From Porphyra umbilicalis (lineage: Eukaryota; Rhodophyta; Bangiophyceae; Bangiales; Bangiaceae), in NCBI GenBank assembly GCA_002049455.2, contig KV918872.1, positions 124,001 to 188,000 on the forward strand: a stretch of DNA of 64,000 nucleotides. The letters run 5' to 3'. The stretch's first letter is position 1; every line of letters begins with the position of its first letter. A program made the position numbers and the translations under genes. A model generated the notes under the pieces. It worked only from the letters and a program-made list of their open reading frames with translations. It searched no databases and was not told where the DNA came from. Of the stretch, positions 51,075-61,833 are shown in pieces.

Positions 51075-51510
51075 CATCTAGCAAGTCCCACAACGCACGG
51101 TAGACGGTAGCAGAGTGAACTTTTAGGGCGGCGCCGATGTCAATGTAGCTCCCGCCGCCAAAGTGTCGAAGCGCAATCACGGTCCGCACATCGGCTGGCA
51201 CGCCGAGCCGAGAAAGGCGCGGCCGCTAAACGTCAACAAGGTCACAAAAAGCGCCAAGGGGCATACACATAGCTCGATAAAACTTGCGTCCGTACCTTGC
51301 TTGTACACCATTGAAAGAGGCACGGGCAGGAATGTGGTACCGGGGAGGGGGAAAAAAGCCTCTCTGGGCATACACGGCGTCTCCAACTGTGGTGAAAACC
51401 CGACCATGGCACAGGACGGAGACAGGGTCCCTGGGAACAACCCGCCTCACGCGTGAGAAATCTGTAGGGTGGGTGAGAGCACGTGCGCGGGCCGAGAACG
51501 TGGGCTTCAT
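51075..51510 (-). pseudogene. PIF/Harbinger transposase N-terminal fragment
   Basis: Minus strand: ARYGRKFYRAMCMPLGAFCD LVDV, an in-frame TAG (51226-51228), then RPRLSRLGVPADVRTVIALR and GGSYIDIGAALKVHSATVYR ALWDLLDAVN. This is the helix-turn-helix region that precedes the DDE nuclease in Harbinger (DDE_Tnp_4) transposases. Similarity ends after DAVN at about 51075, so the catalytic domain is missing. It differs from the transposase at 33.4 kb. Confidence 0.65.
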
Positions 51511-52554
51511 GCGCAGAGGGATGTCGACGTTGCGTGAAGGTAAGGCCGGTCTATTTTCTTTGATATTTGAATGGTGTATTCTTCACGAGCGCTGACCGGG
51601 CCCGCATGTTTCTTTCGCAGCGTTACGGGCGTTACACCGGCGTTATGCAAAGCGAAGTTAGAGTCTGCGAACGGCCCTGAGGCGATGTGAGTTACTGGGA
51701 TCTGAGTGCATTAGCGTGATCGGCGCACGACGGCGGTCGGATAGACCCCGCAAGTCCCTTTTTCTTTCTTGTTGTGCCGCAAACGTTGCCCCGACAGTCG
51801 TACAGGCCATGTCTAACGTCCGCGGCTTCTGTTTCTTTGCGTTTCTGCACCGCACGTATGAATGCAATGCGTCGGCTGAGTTGTTTGCATCAGTAAAAGA
51901 GATCACCAATCCCTCCACGGGAAAGCCTGTTGCATTTGTATGCAACGGGTGGTCCCACGCCTTCCGTTTCCCCTCAAGTGCCACCGACGCCTACCCAGCA
52001 AGCATCTCGCACCACCCTCTCGAACTCGCCGCCCATAGCGTCGCAGTACGCTGCGCAAGAGGAAGCGCAGACCACCCTTGGCGTGCACGCAAGTGGTGTG
52101 CTTCTGGGGTCGTGCAGCTGCTGCGTCCCGGCTGTCCGCCGCAAGCCGACAGCAGTTTGCGTACTTCGGGATTGCAAGTCGCTCTTGCACAAGGAGGGTA
52201 CCATGGGTTCCATCACCTACGTACCGAGCCAGACAGCGATGTCGTGGCTGTGGTCGAGAGCTGACTCGACCAATGAGGCCGCGGCAAAGCCGAACGAGCG
52301 GCGCAAAGTGTGTGTCGCGTGTCGATCGAAAGCTGACCGGAGCCGAAGGGGCGTCTACGCCGCCCGTCTCCGCCCGATCGCCCAATGAAGGAGCTCTCGG
52401 GTTGAACCTGCCGTCGGCCGAGGCCGTATCCGTCCAAGACTCGTCTATTGCACCGTCAAGGAATTGGGCACCGGCCGCAGCGGCCGACGAGCCAGCACAG
52501 GCGGCTGCTCTTGCGTCGTGTTCCCAATCTCCAACAGCCGCGCTGGAGACGATC
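51511..52554. other. No gene recognised
   Basis: Several overlapping ORFs (51716-52264, 51930-52388 and 52078-52845 on plus) but none convincing. Frame 51930-52388 has Cys pairs (SCSCCVPAVRRKPTAVCVLR and RKVCVACRSKADRSRRG) that might be a decayed zinc-binding tail of a transposase; this is a guess. Confidence 0.4.
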
Positions 52555-53310
52555 GTCGGCGGTCCTGCCTACGTGCTTGGGTGGTTACTTTGTGGTGATT
52601 CGAGAGCGACATTTTGTGGCGACTCAGCTGGTGCGCGGCCTACAGCTTGGAATGGCAGGTCGGCGATCTGGCCACACAATCAAGTTCTGGGGGCAGGCCC
52701 GGTACACGACCAAGACAATGATTATGATGTGGATGCGGCCAAGTTCCATAAAAAGTGTGCACTGAAAGACAACTTATTGACATGTATGGGAATGGTCACG
52801 CTCGGAAGCTCCTCAGACCACATCACTGTCAGCAAGAGAGCCTGAGGCGGACATCGGCCTCGTCTTCGCGGCCGTCTTCGATCCAGATGCAAGGCTTTGT
52901 GCGCATCGCCAGCAGTCTTGCCTGTGAACTTGGCCTCTGATTGACAGGTTCCGCACTGCGGTGTCAGTCCTAGAGACCTTGACGCGGAGGGTGTTGCTGC
53001 CCTGGGACAATGTGTCCTTTAACGAATTTCATTGGATAAGAGCCGTGACCGCATTGTGCTGCTCGTGCAGCTTTGTTTTTCCAGCAGTATGATTGGTTGG
53101 CGGTGGCTTGGTCCCACAGGAATTCCCCGAGATCTCTTTGCGGGGGTGCGGGAGAGGCTCCAACCGCCGCCGCCGCCGGCCGCGAAAGGCACAAAAGGCG
53201 GCCGGTTCTCATCCCCCGCCACCGCCGACCGCACGTTGGCCCCAACTCCAGTAGCGGTATGGGCGGAGGCGGCTGTGTTGGTGGTCGCTGTGGCTTCGCC
53301 TGGGGCGGCG
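52555..53310. repeat. Dispersed repeat R1, copy 2
   Basis: Counterpart of 23655-24310 in the same orientation. Minus-strand translation is open here (ATANQSYCWKNKAARAAQCG then HGSYPMKFVKGHI), whereas copy 1 has two stops in it. Plus-strand SSAVLPTCLGGYFVVIRERH also aligns with copy 1 (SSAVLPSRFFGYFQAISGRH). Both frames being conserved means similarity is at DNA level and does not settle the coding strand. Confidence 0.6.
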
Positions 53311-54839
53311 GCGGCCGGGGGAAGGGGGGGGGGGCACGCCTAAAGGTCGATTCCACTCAGTAAAGCGCATGAGCGCGACTCATATTGGCGCGCACAGAAC
53401 TCGGCAATGATACGAGCCTTGGCGCTTCACATGGACGCATCCTGGAGCCTACTTCATCAGATTTTTTATGACACACGTTCAGGCGGCTACGACCATAGGC
53501 TTGATAGACAGAGGTTTTTCTTTGCATCCCACGGTTGTCTCGAACGCCTTTTTGTGGAATAAATGGCCCGCTGATGACGCTGCAGGCGGTAACTCGACGT
53601 GGCTAGGCAGTAAAATGCGTGTCCTCGGTGGTGCGGTGAAGTCTGCACGACATTTGTGGCCGTTGGTCACATGGGCGGTGGTGGTGGGGGGCAGGTGATG
53701 CTCGTAGCAGGCCGAGAGAATGTGCATTTCCATGGGTTGCCAGATCGGATCAATCTCTGTCTTGCATCAGAAATTGGTGAGAGCCAGTTCCGGATCGGCA
53801 GAGATGAAGAAAACGGCGCAATTCTGGAGGGACAGAGAAACACCGAGGTGTATCTCAGCGCTACAAGATCCTTTGAGTGCCTCTTTTTTTTTCCTTGAGT
53901 ACCCGTGCCACGGAGACCAGTTTCGTTCAGTTCTCGTGGTTAAAACATTTCTCGAGCAGCAGGGAAATCCCTTTTCTCATGCGCCTAAATGCATGGAATA
54001 AACCTTTAGTCAAGACCGCCTTCAGCGGCTCTTTTGGATTTCAGGGCCCAGGAAGCCACCTGATTGGATTGGTCCAACCATTTTGGCTTTCTATTGGCGG
54101 TTGCGGTGGCCGGCAGTGGGGTTGGAAAACATAGCACTTACTGCCTCCACGTCCTCAGTTTTTCCTGCGGAAGTGGATATGGGCCAATCAGCGCATGACA
54201 CCTACCCAACAGGCGAGATGCCTCTGAGTCCACTCCCAGTGTGAAGGCAAGTCTCTGGTCTGTCTTTGGCACTCATGCGCATGAGATGACATCAGACGAG
54301 CCCAGTTCGAAGAAAATGCGGTTTACTGCCCGAGCCGATAGCGGTCGGATGGGATCTCTTCATACCATTGGGTTCAACTCAGAGCGCTGATCACAATAAT
54401 GTCAAAAACATACGGTCCACCCAAGACTATCAACAAATGAACCCAGAGTATTCGGGTTGCCTTCGTTCACGGCAGAGCCCTTGTTGTCCGGTCCTGCAGA
54501 CCGCACATCATGGTTGTATGAACCCCCTCCTTCACAATATAGTTGTTGACGTCCAGGGCCGGCCCTCAAGGTGCTTGGAAACATAAGGGGCGAAAGGACA
54601 GGCGGCAGGATGGCGGCACAGCGATCGAGAGCACAGTGCGGGATTATCCGGCGACGGGCGGACGTGGCGGCGAGGAAGACGGGCTGCCAAATCGCCGCTC
54701 CGACACGAGAGTGTCGATCAGAGACACTGGAGGCCACACCAGAATTGCGGCGCGTTCAGGCACCTTCTGTAATGGCAGCTTGCTTTTCAAATCCAACAGA
54801 GCCACCTTGACAAGGCGTGAAGGCACGGGCGGCGGGGCG
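53311..54839. other. No gene recognised
   Basis: AT-richer than its surroundings, with short ORFs that lack domain signals and no paired inverted repeats that I could confirm. By composition it resembles the arms of the hAT-like elements at 17.1 and 29.2 kb. Confidence 0.45.
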
Positions 54840-55897
54840 AAGGCAGTAGCAGCCGCTGACGGCTGCGGTAACGGCGGCGGCGAGCGGGCACCCACGGGGG
54901 CGGCGGTGGCGCCCGGCAGTCGCCCTCTGCCGGCCGCCTGGGCGCTCTCTCCGTGCCTCCCCTGTCCCACGACGTCCTTCCCCCGGCGAGCGCCCCCGAC
55001 ACGCTCTTCGCGTCGCTCTCCGAATTGGCCAGACGTTGCCTGTCGGGGCTGGCCACGGTGCCGCTCTCGCCGCTCCCATCCCCGCCGCGCCCGTCGCCGT
55101 CGCTGTCGCCGCCGTCGCCGCCGCTGTTGTCTGGCGCGGCGCGCCGCCCCGCCGGCGGCAGCGCCGACGGATGCTTCCGCAGCCTTGCCGTGCTCCCGTC
55201 CACCGCGGGGGCGGCCACGGCGCCGCAGGCAGTCACGTCGACCCGCGACGCCCGGCGGCAGCGGCCTGAGGGAGGCGAGGCGGCCCCCTTGCCTCCCGCG
55301 GCGGCGCGCAGATGGCACGCACCTCCCTCGTCCGCCGCCGCAGCAGACGGCGGCGGCTGCGGGAAGACGCCGTCGAGCGAGCTCCACAGGCTCCCTCCCC
55401 ACCTGCGCTTGCCGGCGTTTGCGGCGCCTTCCGCCGCGATGGGCCACAAAGCCTCCGCGCCGAGTCGCCGCGGCAGCGTTGACGCGGGGCCCCGGCCGCG
55501 CGCGGGTCGGCCACGCGGTGACGCGACCGCCGCCGACGGGCGGCGCGAGCGGCCGGGGCCGTCGCTGTTGCCCCGCCGGCGACCGCCGTCGGCGCCGACG
55601 GCAGACGCGCCCGCCGCGGCAGACGCGGCAGAGGCACCGCCGGCGCTTGCGGGCGCCGCCGCGCCCGCGGCCGACTCGCCGGCCGCGACGCCGCCGCCGC
55701 CGAAGGCCACCGCGGTGTCGCCCGAAGGTTCGGCGGCGCGAGCGGGGAGGCGGGCCGCACCGGCAAGCTCCCGCCGCGCGTGCCCGCGGGTGATCGTGGC
55801 TGCCGCCGCCAGGCGAAGTGAGGCGTCCGCACCGGCGGTGGTGGGCGGCGGTGGCAGCGGCTTTGGCGCGGCAACCGACGGTGGCGGCGGCGGCGGC
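54840..55897. repeat. GC-rich low-complexity block
   Basis: CGG/CCG-rich DNA with open frames on both strands (Ala/Arg/Pro-rich). Copia C3 inserted at its right edge; a related GC-rich composition resumes after C3 as the ~153-bp satellite. Confidence 0.55.
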
Positions 55898-56315
55898 TGT
55901 TGAAACGCAGTGGGGATAGGGGTTGGGGGACCTTAGTGAAGTGGTTGAGTGGCTTGAGCTTGTGTGTGTGTGTGCGAACGCGCTTTGTTGGTTTTCCTCA
56001 GGTTCGCCCGCCTCTCCCAACCGAGAGCACCTCTCAAATAGTCCCCACCGGCCCAAGTGCTCCCTCCTCTCGCGCCCACACCGACGCCCACGCCCTCGCA
56101 CCAAATCAAATCACTCCCCAAATCAAAAGCCACTACAGCAAAGCGAAGATCAAATCCAAAACATGCCAAAAGTAACGCCCCAAGATCACCCAACACGGAT
56201 GTGTGCAACATGACCACGTCTTGCAAATGTACCATATGGGGTACCATAAGGGTCACCTACCATCATTCATCCGCGAACCGCCAGTGAAGTCGGCGACGAG
56301 CATCACAGTCCAACA
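55898..56315 (-). repeat. C3 3' LTR
   Basis: 418 bp, TGTTGAAACGC...AGTCCAACA, the same length as the C1 3' LTR. Followed on the element side by a purine run (minus AAGCAAGAAGGAG). Confidence 0.9.
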
Positions 56316-56350
56316 CTCCTTCTTGCTTGTTGCCACGGTGGTTCTTGTAT

Positions 56351-57622
56351 TCAGCAAAGCCCCATGGCCTCGACATGCTTGTCGTGCTTGGTCTTGCCGA
56401 GCTGCTTCGTCATCGGGTCCGCCACCATGTCTTCAGTTGCACAATGCTCCAGTATCACCTTGACCGTCGTGATGGCCTCGCGCACGAAGTGGTATCGAAT
56501 GTCAATGTGCTTGGTGCGCTTGTGCTCGACGGGGTTCTTGGCGAAGTCAATGCACCCGCTGTTGTCGACCTTGATGTTGATCGGCCCGCCCGAGATCGCT
56601 GTTTGCAGCCCTTGAGATGCCACGCTTTGCACGAGCTTGTTGAGCCAAGCAGCTTTCTTGCTGGCCTCACATAGAGCCATGTTTTCAGCTTCCATCGTCG
56701 ACAGCCCCACCGTCTTCTGCAACTTAGAACCCCAGCTGACGGCTGCTCCGCCAAAAATAAAGGTGAAGCCGGTCGTAGAACGTCGCTTCTCCTCGAGACC
56801 CGCCCAGTCGGCATCACTAAAGCCTTGTAGAACACAGGAAGAGCTCTTGTCGAAGACCAGCCCCTTGTCCATCGAACCTTTCACATACCGTAGAAAGCGA
56901 TTGATCGCCGCCCAATGCTCCTTGCCGTAGCACGATTCTTGCCCTTGAACGACTTGCACGTACGTCGTGGGCGCGTCGTGAGCAGCCAGGCTCACCGGGC
57001 GCCAGTACTCGACAGGTGGTCGCCGCGCTCTGCCGCTCCGACGCAGTGTGTCTTGAGAGCCGCCACTACCTTGATTGTCGTCCGCGGACTTGTCAGATCC
57101 ATTGTCTTGCTTGTCGTCCTTGTCGTCATTGTCCGCATTCACGTCTTCGCCGTCGCTTGCAGAACGCAAGCCCGTCTCGACTTCGACAACTTTTTCTTCG
57201 GGAAGCTCCTCCGCCATTTCTGCGACATCTCTTACGTTCGTCTTGGCGAACACAACGCTGCGTGCCTTGACGACCTTGCCGTCGTCAAGGATGACCTTGT
57301 ACGCCTTGCTGCCGTCGGGATAGCCTACGAAGACGCCCTTCGCAGCCTTGTCGCTAAACGTGCCGTCGATATGACTCTGGTGCAGCACCACCCAGCATGT
57401 CGACCCAAACACCTGCATGTGGCTGACGTTGGGCTTATTCCCGGTCCACAGCTCAAAAGGCGTCTTGCCGACGGGAAGCGCCCGGCTGGTGACGCGGTTC
57501 TCGATGTACACCGCCGTTTTGATGGCATCCGCCCAAAGATCCTGATCGACGTCCTTATGTCGCATCATGGTGCGAGCCATCTCCAAGAGTACTCGGTTGA
57601 ACCGCTCAGCAACCCCGTTCTT
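56351..57622 (-). pseudogene. C3 integrase C-terminus fused to RNase H (RT deleted)
   Basis: The frame starts just after a TAG (C1 has CAG) with KNGVAERFNRVLLEMARTMM, continues through LPVGKTPFELWTGNKP, an acidic linker and RRPPVEYWRP, then reads VQGQESCYGKEHWAAINRFL. In C1 and C2 about 310 residues of RT, including YVDD, lie between QGQES and CYGKEHW. The RNase H part is complete (GFSDADWAG, HIDIRYHFVRE). From codon 57586 to the stop at 56351 there is no interruption. Confidence 0.92.
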
Positions 57623-57976
57623 CTACGGCATGTCGGGCACCGTGGTCTGGTGCGTCGTACCGTTCTCATCGTGAAGGGCCTTGAATGCGTTCGACACGTA
57701 CTCGCCGCCATTTTCGGATCGCGGGATCTTGATCTTGGTTCCCGTGTGCAGCTGGGCCAAGGTCAGCCACTTCTTGTTATCAGAAAACAGAAGGCTCTTC
57801 TTCTTCAGGAAGACCACGTCAGTCCAGCGGTAGAAGGCTTCGGTGAAGGTGCCGAAGTAGAGCGCACGGCCACGTGACGGCTCCGACATTGGCCCGCCCA
57901 GGTCCGAGTGCACGAGCTGCAGGCGCTTAGTCACTAGACCTCCTTCTGCTTTAGGCATAGGCGTCATAGACGCCTT
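57623..57976 (-). pseudogene. C3 integrase core
   Basis: Between a TGA near 57976 (Trp codon in C1: CVYWKT) and a TAG near 57622 the frame encodes TPMPKAEGGLVTKRLQLVHS DLGGPM with the first catalytic Asp, GTFTEAFYRWTDVVFLKKK and the second site region IPRSENGGEYVSNAF, where the catalytic Asp is Glu. This substitution alone would cripple the integrase. Confidence 0.88.
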
Positions 57977-59347
57977 TCAATACACGCACGGCTCGCAGAC
58001 GTCCTTGACCGCCATGGAATTGCATTTGAGTCCGTCAATATCCTTGTTCTTGATCATTCGCTTAACGCCAGCCACGTTGACGTGCCCAAGGCGCTCATGC
58101 CAGAGCTGAAGTGAGGCCACCGCAGCAATATCCGACAGTGGGGCCATGTCCAGGTGGGAGAGCCCGTTCTTACGAATGCCGCACGCAGCGACAGCAGTCT
58201 TCTGGTTAATCTTGATGATGGTCTTACCGCCCTTGAATGACACTACCGCCCCACGCTCCTCCATCATGCAGACCGACATGAGGTTGAAGACCATAGTAGG
58301 AACATTGAGTACCTCCTCCGACTTGATCTTGCGCGTCTTGCCGTGAACGATGACATTGAGCACGACGGTTTCGACGCCCACCGTGGCTACGGACCTTTTG
58401 TCACCCATCCTGACACTCCGTCCCGTGGTCGTATGATAGTCGTCCAAGCACTCGCGCATCCAGCACATGTGTGAAGATGCCGCAGAGTCGACAAGCCACG
58501 ACTTGGAGATGTCATCGCTGTCAGCTGAATTGCCCACCAGCCAGATGGCTTCGTCGCTGTCGCTTCCGTCATCAGCCGCAATCGCGGCCACCCTGTCCTG
58601 TCTCTGCTTCTCGGCTTTGAGCTCTGGGCAATAGTGAGAGATGTGCCCAAACTTATAGCAGTAGTAGCACTTGATCTTGGAGAGGTCACCACGGCGGCCT
58701 TGGCCTTGACAGTTGGCGCCGACGAGTGCCATTTCGCCAATGCGCTTAGTTGACAGTGACTTGTCCGCCTGCCGCCGCTCCTCCTGAAGAAAGCGGCTCT
58801 TGACGAATTTGAGGCTCAGCTGGTCCTCGCCCTTGGCGTCGAGAGCCACCAGCAGGTTCTCGTCCTTGGACGTCAGCCCGTTGAGGACGCTCATGGCAAC
58901 GTCCATCTCCGTCACCTCGCCGCCCATGGCCTCGAGGTTCTCGCCGAGGTTGCGCACGCGGTTGATGTAGCCCAGCATGCCCTCGCCGACGGTCATTTCG
59001 ACGGTGTAAAACTCGCGTCGCGCCTTCATCTTGTCCATCAAACTCTTGCGCTGGAAGACACCTTGCAGCGTCGACCACATTTCCGCCGTCGTCTTGCAGC
59101 CCGACAGGTGCACGAGCTGCTCAGACACAAGGGTGAGCCCGATGATGGCGCTCGTCTTCGTGTCTCGACGCTTCCACACCGCCAACTCGCGGGTCTCCGC
59201 GTCCGTCGGCTTGCCGTCTTCGTCAAGCATGTCATCCAGGTCGCGCAGCGCGAGGACCATCTTAATGCGCTGACGCCACTCGTGGAAGTTCGTCTCCGTC
59301 AAGTTGTCGATCTTGATACCGCCCATGCCGGCGGCGCCTCCGTCCAT
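57977..59347 (-). pseudogene. C3 Gag, protease and integrase zinc domain
   Basis: Starts MDGGAAGMGGIKIDNLTETN and is open for 456 codons. The CCHC knuckle is CYYCYKFGHISHYC, the protease motif WLVDSAASSHM, and the zinc domain LWHERLGHVNVAG...CEPCVY. This is the only member of the family here whose Gag-protease frame is uninterrupted to the integrase zinc domain, so it may still have made Gag when young. Confidence 0.92.
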
Positions 59348-59492
59348 GATTTCTTCTTGTAGTAGCGCCCGACCTTGCCGAGCCGTGCGCCTTGTCCGTC
59401 ACGTCGTTGAACCACCTTGACCTCTTCTTCTTCGAACTTGCCGCGACCGCCGCGACTCCAACTGGCACATCTGACTCTTGTCACAGCGCCGG

Positions 59493-59508
59493 CTCCGGGC
59501 CCACAACC
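59493..59508 (-). promoter_or_regulatory. C3 primer-binding site
   Basis: Minus strand GGTTGTGGGCCCGGAG directly after the 5' LTR; one substitution in the GGTTATGGGCCC core seen in C1. Confidence 0.65.
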
Positions 59509-59924
59509 TGGTCAAACGCAGGGGGGATCCGGCTTGGGGGACCACGGTGAATTTTAAGTGTCTCGAGCTTGTGTGTGTGTGTGCGAACGTGCTTTGTGGG
59601 TCGTCCTGAGGTTCGTCCGCCTCTCCCAACCGAGCGCATCTCTCAAATAGTCCCCAGCGGCCCAAGTTCTTCCCCCTCTCGCGCCCACACCGACGCTTAC
59701 GCCCTCGCACCAAATCGAATCACTCCCCAAATCAAAAACCACTAGAGCAAAGCGAAGATCAAATCCAAAAAATGCCAAAAGTATTGCCCCAAGATGACCC
59801 AACACAAAAGTGTGCAACTTGTCCACGTCTTCCGAAAGTACCATCTGCGGTACCATGGCGGTCACCGACCATCATTCATCCGCGAACCGCCAGTGGAGTC
59901 GGCGACGAGCATGACGGTCCAACA
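59509..59924 (-). repeat. C3 5' LTR
   Basis: 416 bp with a decayed start (TGGTCAAACGCAG) and an end CGGTCCAACA. It has diverged from the 3' LTR at many sites, suggesting an old insertion. Confidence 0.88.
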
Positions 59925-59988
59925 GGGATGAGCATCCGGACGTTGGCGAAAGCGATTGACGGCGTTGCCGGTGAGCAGCGGGGCCGAT

Positions 59989-60880
59989 GATGGCTTTTGC
60001 GGTGTGGCAGGGAGCGGTCACGGTGTTGGCGGTGTCGGCAGCGCTAAGGGTCGGCGTTGGCGGCGGTCGGCCGAGGCAAAAGCGCGGGTCGGGACGTTGG
60101 CAGAAGCGACCGATGGCGTTGGCGGTGATCGGCGAAGCCGGAGAAGGCGTTGGCGGTGTCGGAGGAAGCGGAGACGGTGTTGGCGGTCGGCTGGGGATGA
60201 CGGTCGCCGGTCAGCGCAGCTCGCGGGGGCGGGGGCGCGGGTCGGGAAATTTGCGGGGGCGACTAACGGCGTTGGCGGTGATCGGCGAGGCCGGGAACGG
60301 CGTTGGCGGTGTTTGAAAGGGCTGAGACGAGGTTCACTGTGTCGTCCTGGGTGTCGGTCGGCGTTGACGGCGGTCGGCGGAGGCGGAGGCGCGCGTCGGG
60401 ACGATGGCTGGGGCGACGGCGTTTGCGGTGGTCGGCTGGGCCTGGGACGGCGTTGGCGGTGTTGGAGGGGGCGGGGACGGTGTTGGCGGTGTCGGCGGAA
60501 GTGACGGTCGGCGTTGACGGTGGTCGGCGAGGGCGAAGGCGCGGGTCAGGACATTGGCGGGGGCGACCGACGGCGTTGGAGGTGTTCGGCGGGGCCGGGC
60601 ACGGCGTTAGCTGCTTTTAAGGGCGCTGGGACGGTGTTTGCGGCGTCGGCGGGGGTGACGGTTGGCGTTGCCGGCGGATGGTGGCGGCGGGGACGATGGT
60701 CGTGGCGTTAGCGAAAGCAACGGACGTCGTTAGCGGTGTTTGGCGCGGCGTGGGTCGGCGTTGGCGGTGTTGGAGGGGGCAGGGACTGTGTTGGCGCCGG
60801 CCGCGTGGGTGAAGGTCGGCTTTTGCGGCAGTCGGCGGGGGCGGGGACTAGGGTCATCGTCGGCAGCCGTGCCAACCTGC
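59989..60880. repeat. ~153-bp satellite, about six degenerate copies
   Basis: Units begin near GGCGTTGGCGGTG at 60146, 60299, 60449, 60603 and 60757, with a first copy from about 59989; spacings are 150-157 bp. Each contains GACGGTGTTGGCGGTGTCGG, a GGTCGGCGTTGACGGCGGTCGG segment and GCGCGGGTCGGGAC. Because the period is near 51 codons, frames stay open across units and give Gly/Arg-rich repeats; I doubt they are translated. Confidence 0.8.
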
Positions 60881-61480
60881 ATCTGGATGTCATTTTCTGC
60901 ATCGCACCGCATCTCAAGCGCTGTACATGACATCGGAACGGCTCTCGACGCGCTCCAAGAAATACTTTTTTGCATCTTGTCGTCATTTTCTGGTCCGTAT
61001 ATGTCATTTCTCTGCTGCAATGTCCTCGGCCGCGACCGGTCGATTCTAAGACTGGGAGCGTGAGGACTTGACCGCCAACCTGACCTTAGGTCAGTCCACA
61101 ATGATACCAAAGGCAGGCAAATGCGTGCAACCATCCGGCCATCCGCAACAACTGTGTCGGCTGAAGTTCTCCGATCCAGTTAGGACATCATTTTATCTGC
61201 ATCTCAAGCGTTAGGGTGGGTCCTCAATCCACCCCAGTGCGCCCAGTGGCCCACGTGAGCGTCGCCGTGCCTGTAAACAAGCACGAGGAACGTTTTTTGA
61301 CTATGTGCTGGGGGGCTACAGGAAGTAAACCGAGTCCGTGCAGGACTGATTGCAGATGATTCGTTGGACCTGTGGTCTAACAATCGCCAATCACGCAGGT
61401 GTGCCTTCTCGATGCCACCAGAGAGACCCACAGCGAGGACAGGCGTCTCTAATGTGACCACGATTCTGGGTTGAACAGCT
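60881..61480. other. No gene recognised
   Basis: AT-richer DNA with short repeated phrases: GTCATTTTCTG at about 60890 and 60975, and CGCATCTCAAGCG/TGCATCTCAAGCG at about 60910 and 61198. They may be subterminal repeats of an unidentified transposon. A minus ORF at 61204-61569 has no known motif. Confidence 0.45.
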
Positions 61481-61833
61481 CTCATGGCCAAGACACTCCC
61501 GAATGACTTGGCCTGTGCGCGAGCCTCCGGAAAAAGGCCTTTGAGGCCGTCTGAGGGCATTTCCATCACACGCTTGGCAGTGATTCAGGACTTTGGTGTG
61601 GCGAGGACCCGAAGAGCTTCCACTCGTGGAAGAGGTCTGACGGGTGAGATGTCATCCAATGTCATCCAATGCAGAACAATGTCAGCAAAAACATGTAGAT
61701 GCTAACAGAGGTCTCACGGGCAAGACAATCCCGAATGACTTGAGCTGTGCGCGAGCTTCAGAAAAAAGGGCCTTCGAGGCCGTCTGAGAGCATCTCAATC
61801 ACACGTTTGGCCGTGATTCAGGCTCTGATTTCG
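61481..61833. repeat. Direct repeat of ~120 bp, 232 bp apart
   Basis: Copy 1 begins at 61481 (CTCATGGCCAAGACACTCCCG) and copy 2 at 61713 (CTCACGGGCAAGACAATCCCG). They share AATGACTTG, CTGTGCGCGAGC, GAGGCCGTCTGAG and CACACG(C/T)TTGGC.GTGATTCAGG. The spacer has a small tandem repeat of ATGTCATCCA. Confidence 0.75.

Larger units (their letters stand above)
55898..59924 (-). mobile_element. Ty1/copia element C3 lacking reverse transcriptase
   Basis: Both LTRs are present (55898-56315 and 59509-59924) with C1-type sequence. Flanking pentamers GCGGC and GGGAT do not match, so the target duplication has been lost or the flanks were rearranged. An internal deletion of about 930 bp removed nearly all of RT while keeping the frame. 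Two in-frame stops (near 57976 and 57621) also exist. It could only have moved with proteins from a relative. Confidence 0.92.

Noticed and set aside
55893-59929. 5-bp target duplication for C3
   Set aside because: GCGGC and GGGAT do not match at any reasonable offset.
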